Below are positions 27,687-35,495 of a DNA stretch of 64,000 bases, piece after piece. The DNA comes from Sphingomonas sp. So64.6b (lineage in GTDB: Bacteria > Pseudomonadota > Alphaproteobacteria > Sphingomonadales > Sphingomonadaceae). The stretch is taken from contig NZ_CP048817.1 in the NCBI RefSeq assembly GCF_014171475.1, positions 3,658,001 through 3,722,000 of the forward strand, written 5' to 3'. Below the pieces are notes generated by a model. The model ran no database searches. It worked only from the letters and a program-made list of their open reading frames with translations, and had not been told where the DNA came from. The position numbers were made by a program, and so were the translations under genes. The stretch's first letter is position 1. Every line of letters starts with the position of its first letter.

Positions 27687-27752
27687 TTTCGGGGACACAA
27701 TACTAATCTATTGAGTATTGTGTCCCCGAAATAGATTGTGTCCCCGAAATAG
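27687..27752. repeat. GGGGACACAAT-type inverted repeat with a third half-copy
   Basis: Perfect 18-bp arms (TTTCGGGGACACAATACT at 27687-27704, complement at 27714-27731) around a 9-base loop, followed by another half-copy (27735-27752). GGGGACA-containing palindromes of this type often flank IS200/IS605-like REP-associated transposase genes; no such gene is present here. It lies in the 275-bp gap between the convergent aroC and EF-hand genes and may also terminate transcription. Confidence 0.85.
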
Positions 27753-27794
27753 AACGCCGGACTTGTTCTGGCGTGGCGAGGGAGGTGCTGGTGG

Positions 27795-28316
27795 TTAATT
27801 CACGCCCCCGGTTGCGCCATCCGCCGTCGCGGCACGCTGCGCCGCTTGAGCCGCCTGCTTGACCTTCACCGCCGCGACATCGGCCGCGGTGATGGTGCCG
27901 TCCTGGTCGTCATCCATGCCGGCAAAGGCGCGCGCGCCGGAGGCGTCATATTCCGCCTTTTGCATCTTCTGGTCCTTGTCGGTGTCGAGCACACCGAAGC
28001 GAACATGAGTCTGGCGGGTTTGGCGCTGACGTTCCTCAGTCCGTTTTTCCGCGTTCAGGCCCGATGCGGCGAGATGCTGTTCCAACCGGGCGGAATATTC
28101 GGCGAGATATTCCGCGTCGGACACCCAGCCATCGCGATTGGCGTCGGTCGCCGCGAAGCGCGCGGTGCGCGCCGCGTCGAATTCGGCGCGGGTCACCTGG
28201 CCATCGCTGTTACTGTCATAATCGGCGATGAAGTCCTTGCCGTCATGCGGTGCGGCGGCAACCGGCGCGGCAAGGGTGATGGCGGCGAGCACGGCAACGG
28301 CGAAGATCGATTTCAT
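27795..28316 (-). CDS. Secreted EF-hand calcium-binding protein
   Basis: 173 residues with a signal peptide (MKSIFAVAVLAAITLAAPVAAA). Four EF-hand-like loops follow: DYDSNSDGQVTRAEF, ATDANRDGWVSDAEY, LDTDKDQKMQKAEY and MDDDQDGTITAADV. The third lacks the usual Gly at position 6 and may bind weakly. The tail is Ala/Gln-rich. AGGAG precedes the ATG. It lies 30 bases downstream of the DUF4198 gene on the same strand, so the two are probably co-transcribed. A role in calcium buffering or sensing in the periplasm is inferred. Confidence 0.88.
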   Translation of the reverse strand: MKSIFAVAVLAAITLAAPVAAAPHDGKDFIADYDSNSDGQVTRAEFDAARTARFAATDANRDGWVSDAEYLAEYSARLEQHLAASGLNAEKRTEERQRQTRQTHVRFGVLDTDKDQKMQKAEYDASGARAFAGMDDDQDGTITAADVAAVKVKQAAQAAQRAATADGATGGVN

Positions 28317-28346
28317 GGTGATAACTCCTGTTGAAATGGCGCGCGG

Positions 28347-29162
28347 TCAGGCCGCGTCGAAAGCAAGGGTGTAGGTGTAGCTGCGCCACGGGGTCTCCGC
28401 GCCGGCCGGTGCCGCCGCGCGATGGCGCGCCAGAATGAGATAGGTGCCGGCATCGTCCGGCTTGAGCGTGAAGCGGCCGGCGGCATCGCTTTTCGCCGTC
28501 GCCGCGATCTTGCGCCCGTCATGGACGCCCGCGCTGCGGAACAGGGTTATGTCCGCACCGGCGAGCGGCTTGCCGTCGAACAGCAGTACGAAATCGGCCG
28601 CGCTGCCCGCGCTGATGCTGTTCGGATGCGTCACGGCCTGAATCTCCAGCGCGGTGCCGACCGGCTTTAGCGCCCCCTGTGTAATGTCGCCGCGCGTCAC
28701 ATAAGCATCGGCCAGGGTCATGCTCTGCACCTCGACCGGCGTCGCGCCGGCTGGCGCCGGGCCGCCATTCTCGGCACGCATCACCCATTTCCCGTCCTCG
28801 CGGTACATCGTCGCCTTGCGACCGGCGCGCTGACCGGTGGTGATGCGATAGGTGCCGTCCCCCTTCAGGTCGGCCTCAAAGACCGACAGGTCACGCAGAT
28901 AGGTGACCGGGCCGACATCCCCTCGCGCACCGTCCGGCCGGAGCAAATGGAACGGCGCGTCGCGCATCGCCACTTCCGGCACAAAGGCGTCCTCCGCGAA
29001 GGACGATTCGACCGTCACATGATCGTCCTTGCCGACGTCGAACACGGTCGGAAGGACATAGGGCATATGGGCGCTGGCAATGCCCGCACCCAGACTCACA
29101 CCCACACTCAGAACGGCCACGATCGACACGATTCTGGCGGCGGAACTCATCAATCGCTTCAT
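28347..29162 (-). CDS. DUF4198 domain periplasmic protein
   Basis: 271 residues from the ATG at 29162, with GGGGAGAA before it. A signal peptide (IVSIVAVLSVGVSLGAGIASA) is followed at once by HMPYVLPTVFDVGKDDHVTV, the DUF4198 opening, and ends with a domain of the type GRFTLKPDDAGTYLILARHR. Members are periplasmic and are often encoded with TonB-dependent receptors for nickel, cobalt or haem iron. It is divergent from the receptor gene across a Fur-like box, so it likely belongs to the same iron-responsive locus. The molecular role is unknown. Confidence 0.85.
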   Translation of the reverse strand: MKRLMSSAARIVSIVAVLSVGVSLGAGIASAHMPYVLPTVFDVGKDDHVTVESSFAEDAFVPEVAMRDAPFHLLRPDGARGDVGPVTYLRDLSVFEADLKGDGTYRITTGQRAGRKATMYREDGKWVMRAENGGPAPAGATPVEVQSMTLADAYVTRGDITQGALKPVGTALEIQAVTHPNSISAGSAADFVLLFDGKPLAGADITLFRSAGVHDGRKIAATAKSDAAGRFTLKPDDAGTYLILARHRAAAPAGAETPWRSYTYTLAFDAA

Positions 29163-29192
29163 GTTTTCTCCCCATCTGGACGCGCTGATATA

Positions 29193-29217
29193 GATATTGA
29201 GAATCACTTGCAATATC
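29193..29217. promoter_or_regulatory. Fur-like box in the divergent promoter of the TonB receptor locus
   Basis: GATATTG (29193-29199) and CAATATC (29211-29217) are perfect inverted arms around an 11-base centre. The centre contains TGAGAATCA, the usual heart of Fur boxes (GAGAATCATT-like). It lies between the DUF4198 gene and the TonB receptor gene, so iron repression of both is a fair inference. Confidence 0.6.
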
Positions 29218-29290
29218 ATTTACGCGCTGTATGGCATCGCCCGTCGAGGCTGACCATCGCTTCAGCCCGCGGGATTTTTGGGGACATCAG

Positions 29291-31402
29291 ATGACGAACA
29301 GGAAAGCGCCGCTCCTTGCCGGGATCGCATTGATGGTATTTTCGGCACCCGCCGTTGCGCAGGAAAGCGCGACCGCAGACCCGCAGTCGGCGGAGGATGA
29401 GGGCGCCGGAACGACGCAATTGTCGCTTGATCGGCTGGTCATCTCCGCCGGTACCGAAAAGGTGGCGATCGACACGCCGCAGGCGGTCACTGTGCTGGAT
29501 CAGGACGATATCGACCAGACCCAGGCAAGTACGATGGGCGATTTGCTGGAAGGGATTCCGGGCGTGAACGTCCAGGGCGGCGTCGGCGCGCTGGGACAGG
29601 GTTTCAACATTCGCGGCATGGGCACGGCGATCGGTGATTCGGACAATCGCATCCTGATCACGGTCGATGGCGTGACCAAATTCTACGAACAATATCGCAT
29701 GGGCGCGTTCTTCAGCGAACCCGAACTGTACAAGCGAGTGGAGGTGCTGCGTGGCCCGGCTTCATCGACTCTGTACGGCGCCGGCGCACTGGCCGGGGTG
29801 ATCAATTTCACCACCAAGGATGCGTCGGACTTTCTCAAGGACGGGGATCCACTGGCAGTCCGGCTGAAGGCGGCGACCGAAACCAATGCGGAGGGTCATA
29901 CCCTGTCGGGTATTGTCGCGATCGAACCGCTGAACGGCGTGGAATTGCTCGGCAATTACAACTATCGGCGCAGCGAGGATTATAAGGACGGCAATGGCAA
30001 TGTGGTTCCGGCCTCCTCCGCACAATCCGATAATTTCCTGCTCAAGGGTCGCGTCTCGATCGGCGGCAATCGCAAGCACGCCATCTCGGCCTCGTATCAG
30101 GACTGGGTCAGCGACGGGCCGCAAGTCTATGATCAGATTTCGGCGGCGACCGGCAGTTCGCTGATGCGTCGCCGGGTCCATGACAGGACCGCCGTGCTTG
30201 GTTATGTCAATGATTTCGACGGCAGCAAACTGCTCAACGTCGAAGCACAGCTCTCCTACACCAACACGCTGGTGCATCAGACCGAGACGACGTTCCTCGG
30301 CGCCAATCTCGAACATTCCGATTTTTCCTACAAAGGTTGGCAAGGCCGGCTGCAGAACACCAGCAAGTTCGACCTGGGTGGTGACTGGACCAGTTTCCTG
30401 ATCGTCGGTGCGCAATGGAACGAGCAGCAACGCCGCAATCCGCGCGTCGCCTTTAACGGCACGGTGACGCCGGGTGCCGGGACGCACCCCGAAGGCGACA
30501 TGACCAAATACGGCCTGTTCGCTCAGCTCGAAATCTCCTGGGGCGACAAGCTGATGATCATTCCCGGAGCACGGATCGACTGGACCGACCTGAAGCCCGG
30601 CGCCACGTTGGTCGGCGGTACCGTCCTGACCAGTCGCGTGAAGGACAGCGGCGTTTCACCCAAGATCGCGGCGATCTATTCGCTGACCGACTGGTTCGGT
30701 CTGTTCGGATCGGTCGCGCGTACCGTCCGGATGCCCAATATCGACGAAATCTTCACACGCAGCGTCACGCGTCCGTCGAACCCCAATCTGCGCCCCGAAA
30801 CATCCGATAATTACGAGGCGGGCTTCACCCTGTCGTTCGACGGCCTCGCCGGACGGACCGACAAGCTGCGGCTGAAGACCACCGTGTTCCGCAACAATGT
30901 GAAGGACCTGATCATCAATGCCGCCGACGCCGTCGGCACGCCCTATTTCACCAATATCGGCCGATCGCGCTTCACCGGTGTCGAGGTCGAAGCCGAATAT
31001 GGCATTGGCGGCTTCTTCGCGCGCGGCAACATGTCCTTCACCAACGGCAAGGACCAGCTGACGGGCAATTATCTGAACACCATTCCGGCCAATGATTATC
31101 GCCTGACGCTGGGTTATGCCGATGCCAAGACCGGCCTGTCGGGGGGCTGGACCGGCGAGTTCGCCGAGCGCCAGGACAAGGTGACTACAGGTAGTTTCTC
31201 GTCAGCGGGATCGGGGCTGTCGACACCTGGCTATAACGTCCATAATTTGTTCTTCGCGTTCAAGCCGCGCAGCGGATCGGCCGAGGGGTTCGAATTCCGC
31301 ATCGCGGCCGACAATGTCTTCGACGCAGCGTTCCGCCGTCATCTGTCGTCGCTCGCTGCCGAAGGGCAGTCCTTCAAGTTCACCGTCGCGAAAACCTTCT
31401 AG
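29291..31402 (+). CDS. TonB-dependent outer-membrane receptor (iron/haem-uptake type)
   Basis: 703 residues from the ATG at 29291. Signal peptide (APLLAGIALMVFSAPAVAQ), then the plug domain (AVTVLDQDDIDQTQASTMGD, IPGVNVQGG, FNIRGMG, VEVLRGPASSTLYGAGALAG), then the beta-barrel ending in an aromatic residue (FKFTVAKTF). The segment RTVRMPNIDEIF followed by PSNPNLRPETSDNYEAGF resembles the FRAP/NPNL box of haem receptors, so haem is a plausible substrate, though other chelates are possible. A TonB gene follows 6 bases later. The Fur-like box upstream fits iron regulation. Confidence 0.9.
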   Translation: MTNRKAPLLAGIALMVFSAPAVAQESATADPQSAEDEGAGTTQLSLDRLVISAGTEKVAIDTPQAVTVLDQDDIDQTQASTMGDLLEGIPGVNVQGGVGALGQGFNIRGMGTAIGDSDNRILITVDGVTKFYEQYRMGAFFSEPELYKRVEVLRGPASSTLYGAGALAGVINFTTKDASDFLKDGDPLAVRLKAATETNAEGHTLSGIVAIEPLNGVELLGNYNYRRSEDYKDGNGNVVPASSAQSDNFLLKGRVSIGGNRKHAISASYQDWVSDGPQVYDQISAATGSSLMRRRVHDRTAVLGYVNDFDGSKLLNVEAQLSYTNTLVHQTETTFLGANLEHSDFSYKGWQGRLQNTSKFDLGGDWTSFLIVGAQWNEQQRRNPRVAFNGTVTPGAGTHPEGDMTKYGLFAQLEISWGDKLMIIPGARIDWTDLKPGATLVGGTVLTSRVKDSGVSPKIAAIYSLTDWFGLFGSVARTVRMPNIDEIFTRSVTRPSNPNLRPETSDNYEAGFTLSFDGLAGRTDKLRLKTTVFRNNVKDLIINAADAVGTPYFTNIGRSRFTGVEVEAEYGIGGFFARGNMSFTNGKDQLTGNYLNTIPANDYRLTLGYADAKTGLSGGWTGEFAERQDKVTTGSFSSAGSGLSTPGYNVHNLFFAFKPRSGSAEGFEFRIAADNVFDAAFRRHLSSLAAEGQSFKFTVAKTF

Positions 31403-31408
31403 TCGCCG

Positions 31409-32146
31409 ATGAAGAGGTCAGTCCGCCTTGGTTTGCCCGCCATCTGCTCGCTGGCGATCAACGGGCTGTTACTGATCGGGCTGCTTCAGCTCGGCATCGG
31501 TCAGCAACGGTCGCGCCAGGACCAGCCCAGCCTGACGGTCATGTCATTGGCCGTGCCGCTGGGGGTGGAAGACGCGCCGGAAGATCGGCAGGTGGAACAA
31601 CAGCAGCCGGCTCAACCCACTACGCCCGATCCGCCGCCGATCCCGTCGCCGGACATTGCTTCCGCTCCATCGTTACCGCTGCCGGTCATGCGACCAACCG
31701 CGCCGTCCGTTGCATCGGCCCCGCCCGCCCCGACACCCGAACCGGCCGTGGCAGCGGCATCAGCCGCGGCACAACCAGCGACGGCAGCGGGGGCGACGCT
31801 TTCCGCGCCGCGCAAGGGCGCTGCGGATGGATTGAAAGCCAATGCGCCCGCCGGCAACAGCCGCAGCTATGCGGCCAAAGTCCGCTCCTGGCTTTATGCG
31901 CACAAGACCTATCCACGGCGGTCGCGGATGCGGCGCGAGGAAGGCGTCGTCCGCGTTCGCTTCGTTCTCGACCGGCAAGGCCAGTTGCTGGAGGGGCAGG
32001 TAATCGGCAAATCCGGCTTTGCCGCGCTTGATGAGGAAGGGCAGGCGATGCTTTCTCGCGCGTCACCCTATCCCGCCGCTCCGCAAGACATATTGGGCAG
32101 TCGCATCGAATTCACCGTTCCGATCGAATGGCAATTGCCCGCCTGA
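31409..32146 (+). CDS. TonB family energy transducer
   Basis: 245 residues. One N-terminal membrane anchor (AICSLAINGLLLIGLLQLGI), then a Pro/Ala-rich periplasmic span (residues ~60-150), then the TonB C-terminal domain (KTYPRRSRMRREEGVVRVRF, GFAALDEEGQAMLSRASPYP). It delivers proton-motive energy to the receptor encoded just upstream. ExbB and ExbD are not in the window and must be shared from elsewhere. The gene is the last of the two-gene plus-strand unit. Confidence 0.9.
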   Translation: MKRSVRLGLPAICSLAINGLLLIGLLQLGIGQQRSRQDQPSLTVMSLAVPLGVEDAPEDRQVEQQQPAQPTTPDPPPIPSPDIASAPSLPLPVMRPTAPSVASAPPAPTPEPAVAAASAAAQPATAAGATLSAPRKGAADGLKANAPAGNSRSYAAKVRSWLYAHKTYPRRSRMRREEGVVRVRFVLDRQGQLLEGQVIGKSGFAALDEEGQAMLSRASPYPAAPQDILGSRIEFTVPIEWQLPA

Positions 32147-32404
32147 CAGTGCCGACGAAGGCCCTATATTCGCCTGCAAACAGTCGGCGCAGCGAACACC
32201 CGTCAGCCCGCGAAATGACCGCGATACCGGTGCCCGCCGGGCGAAAACAGCTCTATCCGGTTCGATGCGCCCAAGAACTTGGCTAATTCCCCGATAACCT
32301 GTTGGAGTCGTACGGCAGGGCGAGCAACCATGTCGGACCATATCGGGCGCTAAGCCGTTCCTTTGATGACGCCAAATTAGGCGGCATAACGGGAGCTGAA
32401 CAAC

Positions 32405-32617
32405 ATGCGTATCGCAACGATAATGAGTGTCGCCGTCCTGAGTCTATCGTCCGCCGCACTGGCGACGATGACGACTGCGCCGGGCCAGTCGATGACCAAC
32501 AACGTCACCAGCAACACCACCGAAACGCCGATGGCCAACGACATGCCGATGGACAACACCGCTACGCCGACCACCAACACGGTCGATCCGGCAGCCAACA
32601 GCACTGAACCGAAGTAA
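32405..32617 (+). CDS. Small secreted Asn/Thr/Pro/Met-rich protein
   Basis: 70 residues: a signal peptide (MRIATIMSVAVLSLSSAALA), then a low-complexity mature part with repeats of the type NTTETPMANDMPMDNTATPT. GGGAG stands about 10 bases upstream of the ATG and a strong hairpin follows the stop, both supporting a real gene. I recognise no domain. It may be a periplasmic or surface peptide. Confidence 0.65.
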   Translation: MRIATIMSVAVLSLSSAALATMTTAPGQSMTNNVTSNTTETPMANDMPMDNTATPTTNTVDPAANSTEPK

Positions 32618-32622
32618 CACCG

Positions 32623-32651
32623 ACCGGTCCTTCGCGGCGCGAAGGACCGGT
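32623..32651. terminator. Bidirectional terminator hairpin
   Basis: A perfect 13-bp stem (arm ACCGGTCCTTCGC) with loop GGC lies between the convergent small secreted protein gene and purA, ending 4 bases from the purA stop. It has no T run. Confidence 0.75.
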
Positions 32652-32654
32652 ATG

Positions 32655-33944
32655 TCAGTCCGCGAAGGGATCGCGGACCAGGATCGTGTCTTCGCGTTCC
32701 GGGCTGGTCGATACCAGCGCGACCGGACAGCGGATCAACTCCTCGATCCGGCGGATATATTTGATCGCCTGAGCTGGCAGTTCGGCCCAGCTCCGTGCGC
32801 CTGCGGTGGTTTCGCTCCAGCCGGGCATGGTTTCGTAGATCGGTTCGACCTGCGCCTGATCCGCCGCGTGCGACGGGAAATAGTCGAGCGTTTCGCCGCC
32901 GAGCCGGTAGCCGGTACAGATTTTCACTTCGTCGAACCCGTCGAGCACATCGATCTTGGTCAGCGCGATGCCGGTGATGCCGCCGACCGCCGCCGATTGC
33001 CGTACCAGCACTGCATCGAACCAGCCGCAGCGGCGCTTGCGCCCGGTGACGGTGCCGAATTCATGCCCACGCTGTCCCAGCCGCTCGCCGGTCTCGTCCT
33101 CGAGCTCGGTCGGGAACGGGCCCGAGCCGACCCGCGTCGTATAGGCCTTGGCGATCCCCAGCACGAAGCCGACCGCGCCGGGTCCAAGGCCTGATCCGCC
33201 GGCCGCCGTGCCGGCGATCGTGTTGGACGAAGTGACGAACGGATAGGTGCCGTGATCGACGTCGAGCAGCACGCCCTGCGCGCCCTCGAACAGGATGCGC
33301 CGTCCGCGCGATCGCGCTTCGTTGAGGTTGCGCCACACCGGCTTGGCGAAGGACAGAACGAAATCGGCGATCGCGCGCAATTCCTCGACCAGCGCGGCAC
33401 GATCGATCGGCGGCTCGCCGAACCCTGCACGCAGCGCGTCATGATGCGCGGTGAGGCGGTCGAGCTGCGCATCGAGCGCATCGAGATGCGCCAGGTCGCA
33501 CACGCGGATCGCGCGCCGGCCGACCTTGTCCTCATAGGCCGGGCCGATGCCGCGCCGCGTCGTGCCGATCTTGCCTGCGCCGCTGGCGTCCTCACGCAGC
33601 GAATCGAGATCGCGGTGGAACGGCAGGATCAGCGCGCAATTGTCCGCGATCATCAGCGTATCGGGCGAGATCGACACGCCCTGTGCGGTCAGCTTCTCGA
33701 CTTCCGCCTTCAGATGCCAGGGATCGAGCACCACGCCATTGCCGATCACCGACGGCGTGCCGCGCACGATGCCCGAGGGCAGCAGCGACAGCTTGTAGAC
33801 TTTCTCACCGACCACCAGCGTATGGCCGGCATTATGCCCGCCCTGAAAACGGACCACGACATCGGCCTGCTCGGCGAGCCAGTCGACGATCTTGCCCTTG
33901 CCTTCATCGCCCCATTGGGCGCCGATGACCGCTACATTTGCCAT
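32655..33944 (-). CDS. purA: Adenylosuccinate synthase
   Basis: 429 residues. It condenses IMP and aspartate with GTP, the first committed step to AMP. The N-terminus [20 protein letters not shown] contains the GTP-binding loop and catalytic Asp. [34 protein letters not shown] and [20 protein letters not shown] are the other family signatures. It starts 9 bases after the hisZ stop and is the last gene of the serC-serA-(DUF559)-hisZ-purA run. Confidence 0.97.
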   Translation of the reverse strand: MANVAVIGAQWGDEGKGKIVDWLAEQADVVVRFQGGHNAGHTLVVGEKVYKLSLLPSGIVRGTPSVIGNGVVLDPWHLKAEVEKLTAQGVSISPDTLMIADNCALILPFHRDLDSLREDASGAGKIGTTRRGIGPAYEDKVGRRAIRVCDLAHLDALDAQLDRLTAHHDALRAGFGEPPIDRAALVEELRAIADFVLSFAKPVWRNLNEARSRGRRILFEGAQGVLLDVDHGTYPFVTSSNTIAGTAAGGSGLGPGAVGFVLGIAKAYTTRVGSGPFPTELEDETGERLGQRGHEFGTVTGRKRRCGWFDAVLVRQSAAVGGITGIALTKIDVLDGFDEVKICTGYRLGGETLDYFPSHAADQAQVEPIYETMPGWSETTAGARSWAELPAQAIKYIRRIEELIRCPVALVSTSPEREDTILVRDPFAD

Positions 33945-33953
33945 GACAGATCC

Positions 33954-35060
33954 TTAGAGTGGGCGGGCTTCGCTGCCGACCAATATGTGAGTGCAGAGTT
34001 GCGCTTCCGGCGTATCGCCGGCCTCGAGCGCGGCGACGGCGACCCAGCCCTGGCCGCGCATCATCGCGGACAGCGCAGGATCGGTACCGAGCGGCACGAA
34101 CAGGCGACGGCGGTCGATCGGGCCGAGCCCCGCCGCGACGATCGCATCGGCATAAAGCGAGAAGCCGATCGCCGCTTCTTCGGCGCCGTCCTCATGCACG
34201 ATGGTATAGCTGCCGCCACGCCCGATCTCGCCGAGCACGCCATCGGCGAAGATCGAAAAGCCAAGCCAACTCTGAAATTCGAAGCCGTGCCGCTCAGTCG
34301 GGTCGAGCGTCAGCGCGACGCGGCCCTTGAGCGCTTCGGCGATGCTCCACAGCCCGTCGAGCCGCGAGGTCAGCGCCCCGCCGGCATCGAACGCGCACAG
34401 CCGGTTATGCGCCGCCTCGAACGGTCCAGCCGCCTCGATCAATGGCAGATAGTCCGGCGCGATCGCCGCGACCCCGCCGGCGTCCTTGGCATCGAGCCGG
34501 TCGCGCAGCGCATCGATCCGGCCGGCATCGACCGGGAACGGCCCGGCGGCGAGGATATCGACCAGGTCGGGCAAGGTGAAATCGATCGACACGCCGGCAA
34601 CGCCCGCCGCAGCCAGTGCCTCGACCACGACCTCGACAATCTCGCGCGCTGCCGCGATAGTATCGAGGCCGATCAGTTCGCAGCCGATCTGGCGCAGTTC
34701 GCGCTCCGGGCGAAGCTGCGACGCACGCAGCTTGAGCACCGGCCCCGCATAAGCGAGCCGCACCGGGCGCGGGTGGTGCCCCATGCGCGTCGCGGCGATG
34801 CGACCGATCTGCGCGGTCATGTCGGGGCGGATCGCCAGGGTGGCCTGGCTCACCGGATCGACGAAACGCACCGCATCCTGGGCCCGCGCCGATTTGAGCC
34901 GGCCCGCCAGCCCTGCCTCGAATTCGGCCAGCGCCGGATCGACCCGCTCATAGCCATGCGCATGGGCCGCCCCGAGGATTGCCTGTTCGAGACGCGCGGC
35001 AGCATCGGCGAACGGCGGCAGCCGGTCGCGAAAACCTTCGGGGAGCAGTGCGTGAGTCAT
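33954..35060 (-). CDS. hisZ: ATP phosphoribosyltransferase regulatory subunit HisZ
   Basis: 368 residues from the ATG at 35060. HisZ is a HisRS-like protein that has lost synthetase activity and is needed for the short-form HisG in histidine synthesis. Seen: LPEGFRDRLPPFADAAARLE, then FVDPVSQATLAIRPDMTAQI and IGCELIGLD; the tRNA-binding domain is absent. The open frame extends upstream into the repeat, but MTHALLPEGF is the family start. The Shine-Dalgarno GGGGAGAGGG is provided by the cassette repeat 6 bases upstream, and the DUF559 stop is 1 base before the ATG. Confidence 0.92.
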   Translation of the reverse strand: MTHALLPEGFRDRLPPFADAAARLEQAILGAAHAHGYERVDPALAEFEAGLAGRLKSARAQDAVRFVDPVSQATLAIRPDMTAQIGRIAATRMGHHPRPVRLAYAGPVLKLRASQLRPERELRQIGCELIGLDTIAAAREIVEVVVEALAAAGVAGVSIDFTLPDLVDILAAGPFPVDAGRIDALRDRLDAKDAGGVAAIAPDYLPLIEAAGPFEAAHNRLCAFDAGGALTSRLDGLWSIAEALKGRVALTLDPTERHGFEFQSWLGFSIFADGVLGEIGRGGSYTIVHEDGAEEAAIGFSLYADAIVAAGLGPIDRRRLFVPLGTDPALSAMMRGQGWVAVAALEAGDTPEAQLCTHILVGSEARPL

Positions 35061-35061
35061 C

Positions 35062-35448
35062 TTAAGCCCTCTCCCCTCCGGGGAGAGGGTTTGGGAGAGG
35101 GGCAGTCCCAAGCGCAGCGGCAATGGCCAGGAGCACCCCTTCCACATTCGACATGACGTCGGAATTGTTGAACCTGATCACCCGATAACCCTGTTGTTCA
35201 AGCCACGCAGTGCGCCGCGCATCATATGTCCCGTTGCCCGCATGGCTGTCGCCGTCAACCTCGATAATCAGCTTGCGCAATCTGGCTGCGAAATCGACGA
35301 TATACGGACCGATCACAACCTGCCGAGAGAATTTGACGCCATCGAAGCGTCTGGCTCGCAGCGCCGTCCATAATTCGCGCTCCGGCTGCGACATCTCACT
35401 GCGCATCGCCTTGGCGCGCTTGAGCAATATCTCGTCTGTTGCCGGCAC
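35062..35448 (-). CDS. DUF559 domain protein (Vsr/PD-(D/E)xK-like nuclease fold), cassette 2
   Basis: 128 residues from a GTG whose Shine-Dalgarno GGGAGAGGGG lies in the flanking repeat. Core: SQPERELWTALRARRFDGVK, then GPYIVDFAARLRKLIIEVDG and SHAGNG, then GYRVIRFNNSDVMSNVEGVL. It shares the catalytic-type VDF ... IExDG ... H pattern with the protein at 26033-26455; the two are clearly homologous but not recent copies. The final residues (APLPNPLPGGERA) are read from the repeat, and the TAA is 1 base from the hisZ start. GC is about 54% (65 of 120 counted at 35221-35340), lower than hisZ and serA. Confidence 0.9.
   Translation of the reverse strand: MPATDEILLKRAKAMRSEMSQPERELWTALRARRFDGVKFSRQVVIGPYIVDFAARLRKLIIEVDGDSHAGNGTYDARRTAWLEQQGYRVIRFNNSDVMSNVEGVLLAIAAALGTAPLPNPLPGGERA
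35064..35106 (+). repeat. hisZ-side repeat of cassette 2
   Basis: A 10-bp stem (35067-35076 with 35080-35089, loop TCC), then TTTGGGAGAGGGGCAGT. The GGGGAGAGGG complement on the minus strand is the hisZ ribosome-binding site. Confidence 0.88.
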
Positions 35449-35491
35449 AGCCCCTCTCCCAACCCTCTCCCCGGCGGGGAGAGGGCTTTAG
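35449..35491 (-). repeat. serA-side repeat of cassette 2 (inverted copy)
   Basis: Reverse complement of the hisZ-side repeat with a few changes (loop base, one T, CTTTAG for CTTAAG). Its inner end directly precedes the GTG of the DUF559 gene. Confidence 0.88.
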
Positions 35492-35495
35492 CAGA

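Larger units (their letters stand above)
35064..35491 (-). mobile_element. Repeat-bracketed DUF559 cassette between serA and hisZ
   Basis: A 428-bp unit: repeat (35449-35491), DUF559 gene, inverted repeat (35064-35106). It starts 4 bases after the serA stop and ends 3 bases before the hisZ ATG. Each repeat has an outer hairpin with arms CCCTCTCCCC/GGGGAGAGGG and then an inner end GGGAGAGGGGC. This is a shorter repeat subtype than in cassette 1. In both cassettes the DUF559 gene runs in the direction of the host operon. Confidence 0.7.

Noticed and set aside
27687..27752. End of an insertion sequence
   Set aside because: Palindromes of this type flank RAYT genes, but no transposase or remnant was seen within reach, so it is listed only as a repeat.
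33252..35156. 634-codon open frame on the plus strand
   Set aside because: It lies antisense to purA and hisZ, which have full family motifs, and its product is Arg/Asp/His-rich without any domain. It is a GC-rich shadow frame.
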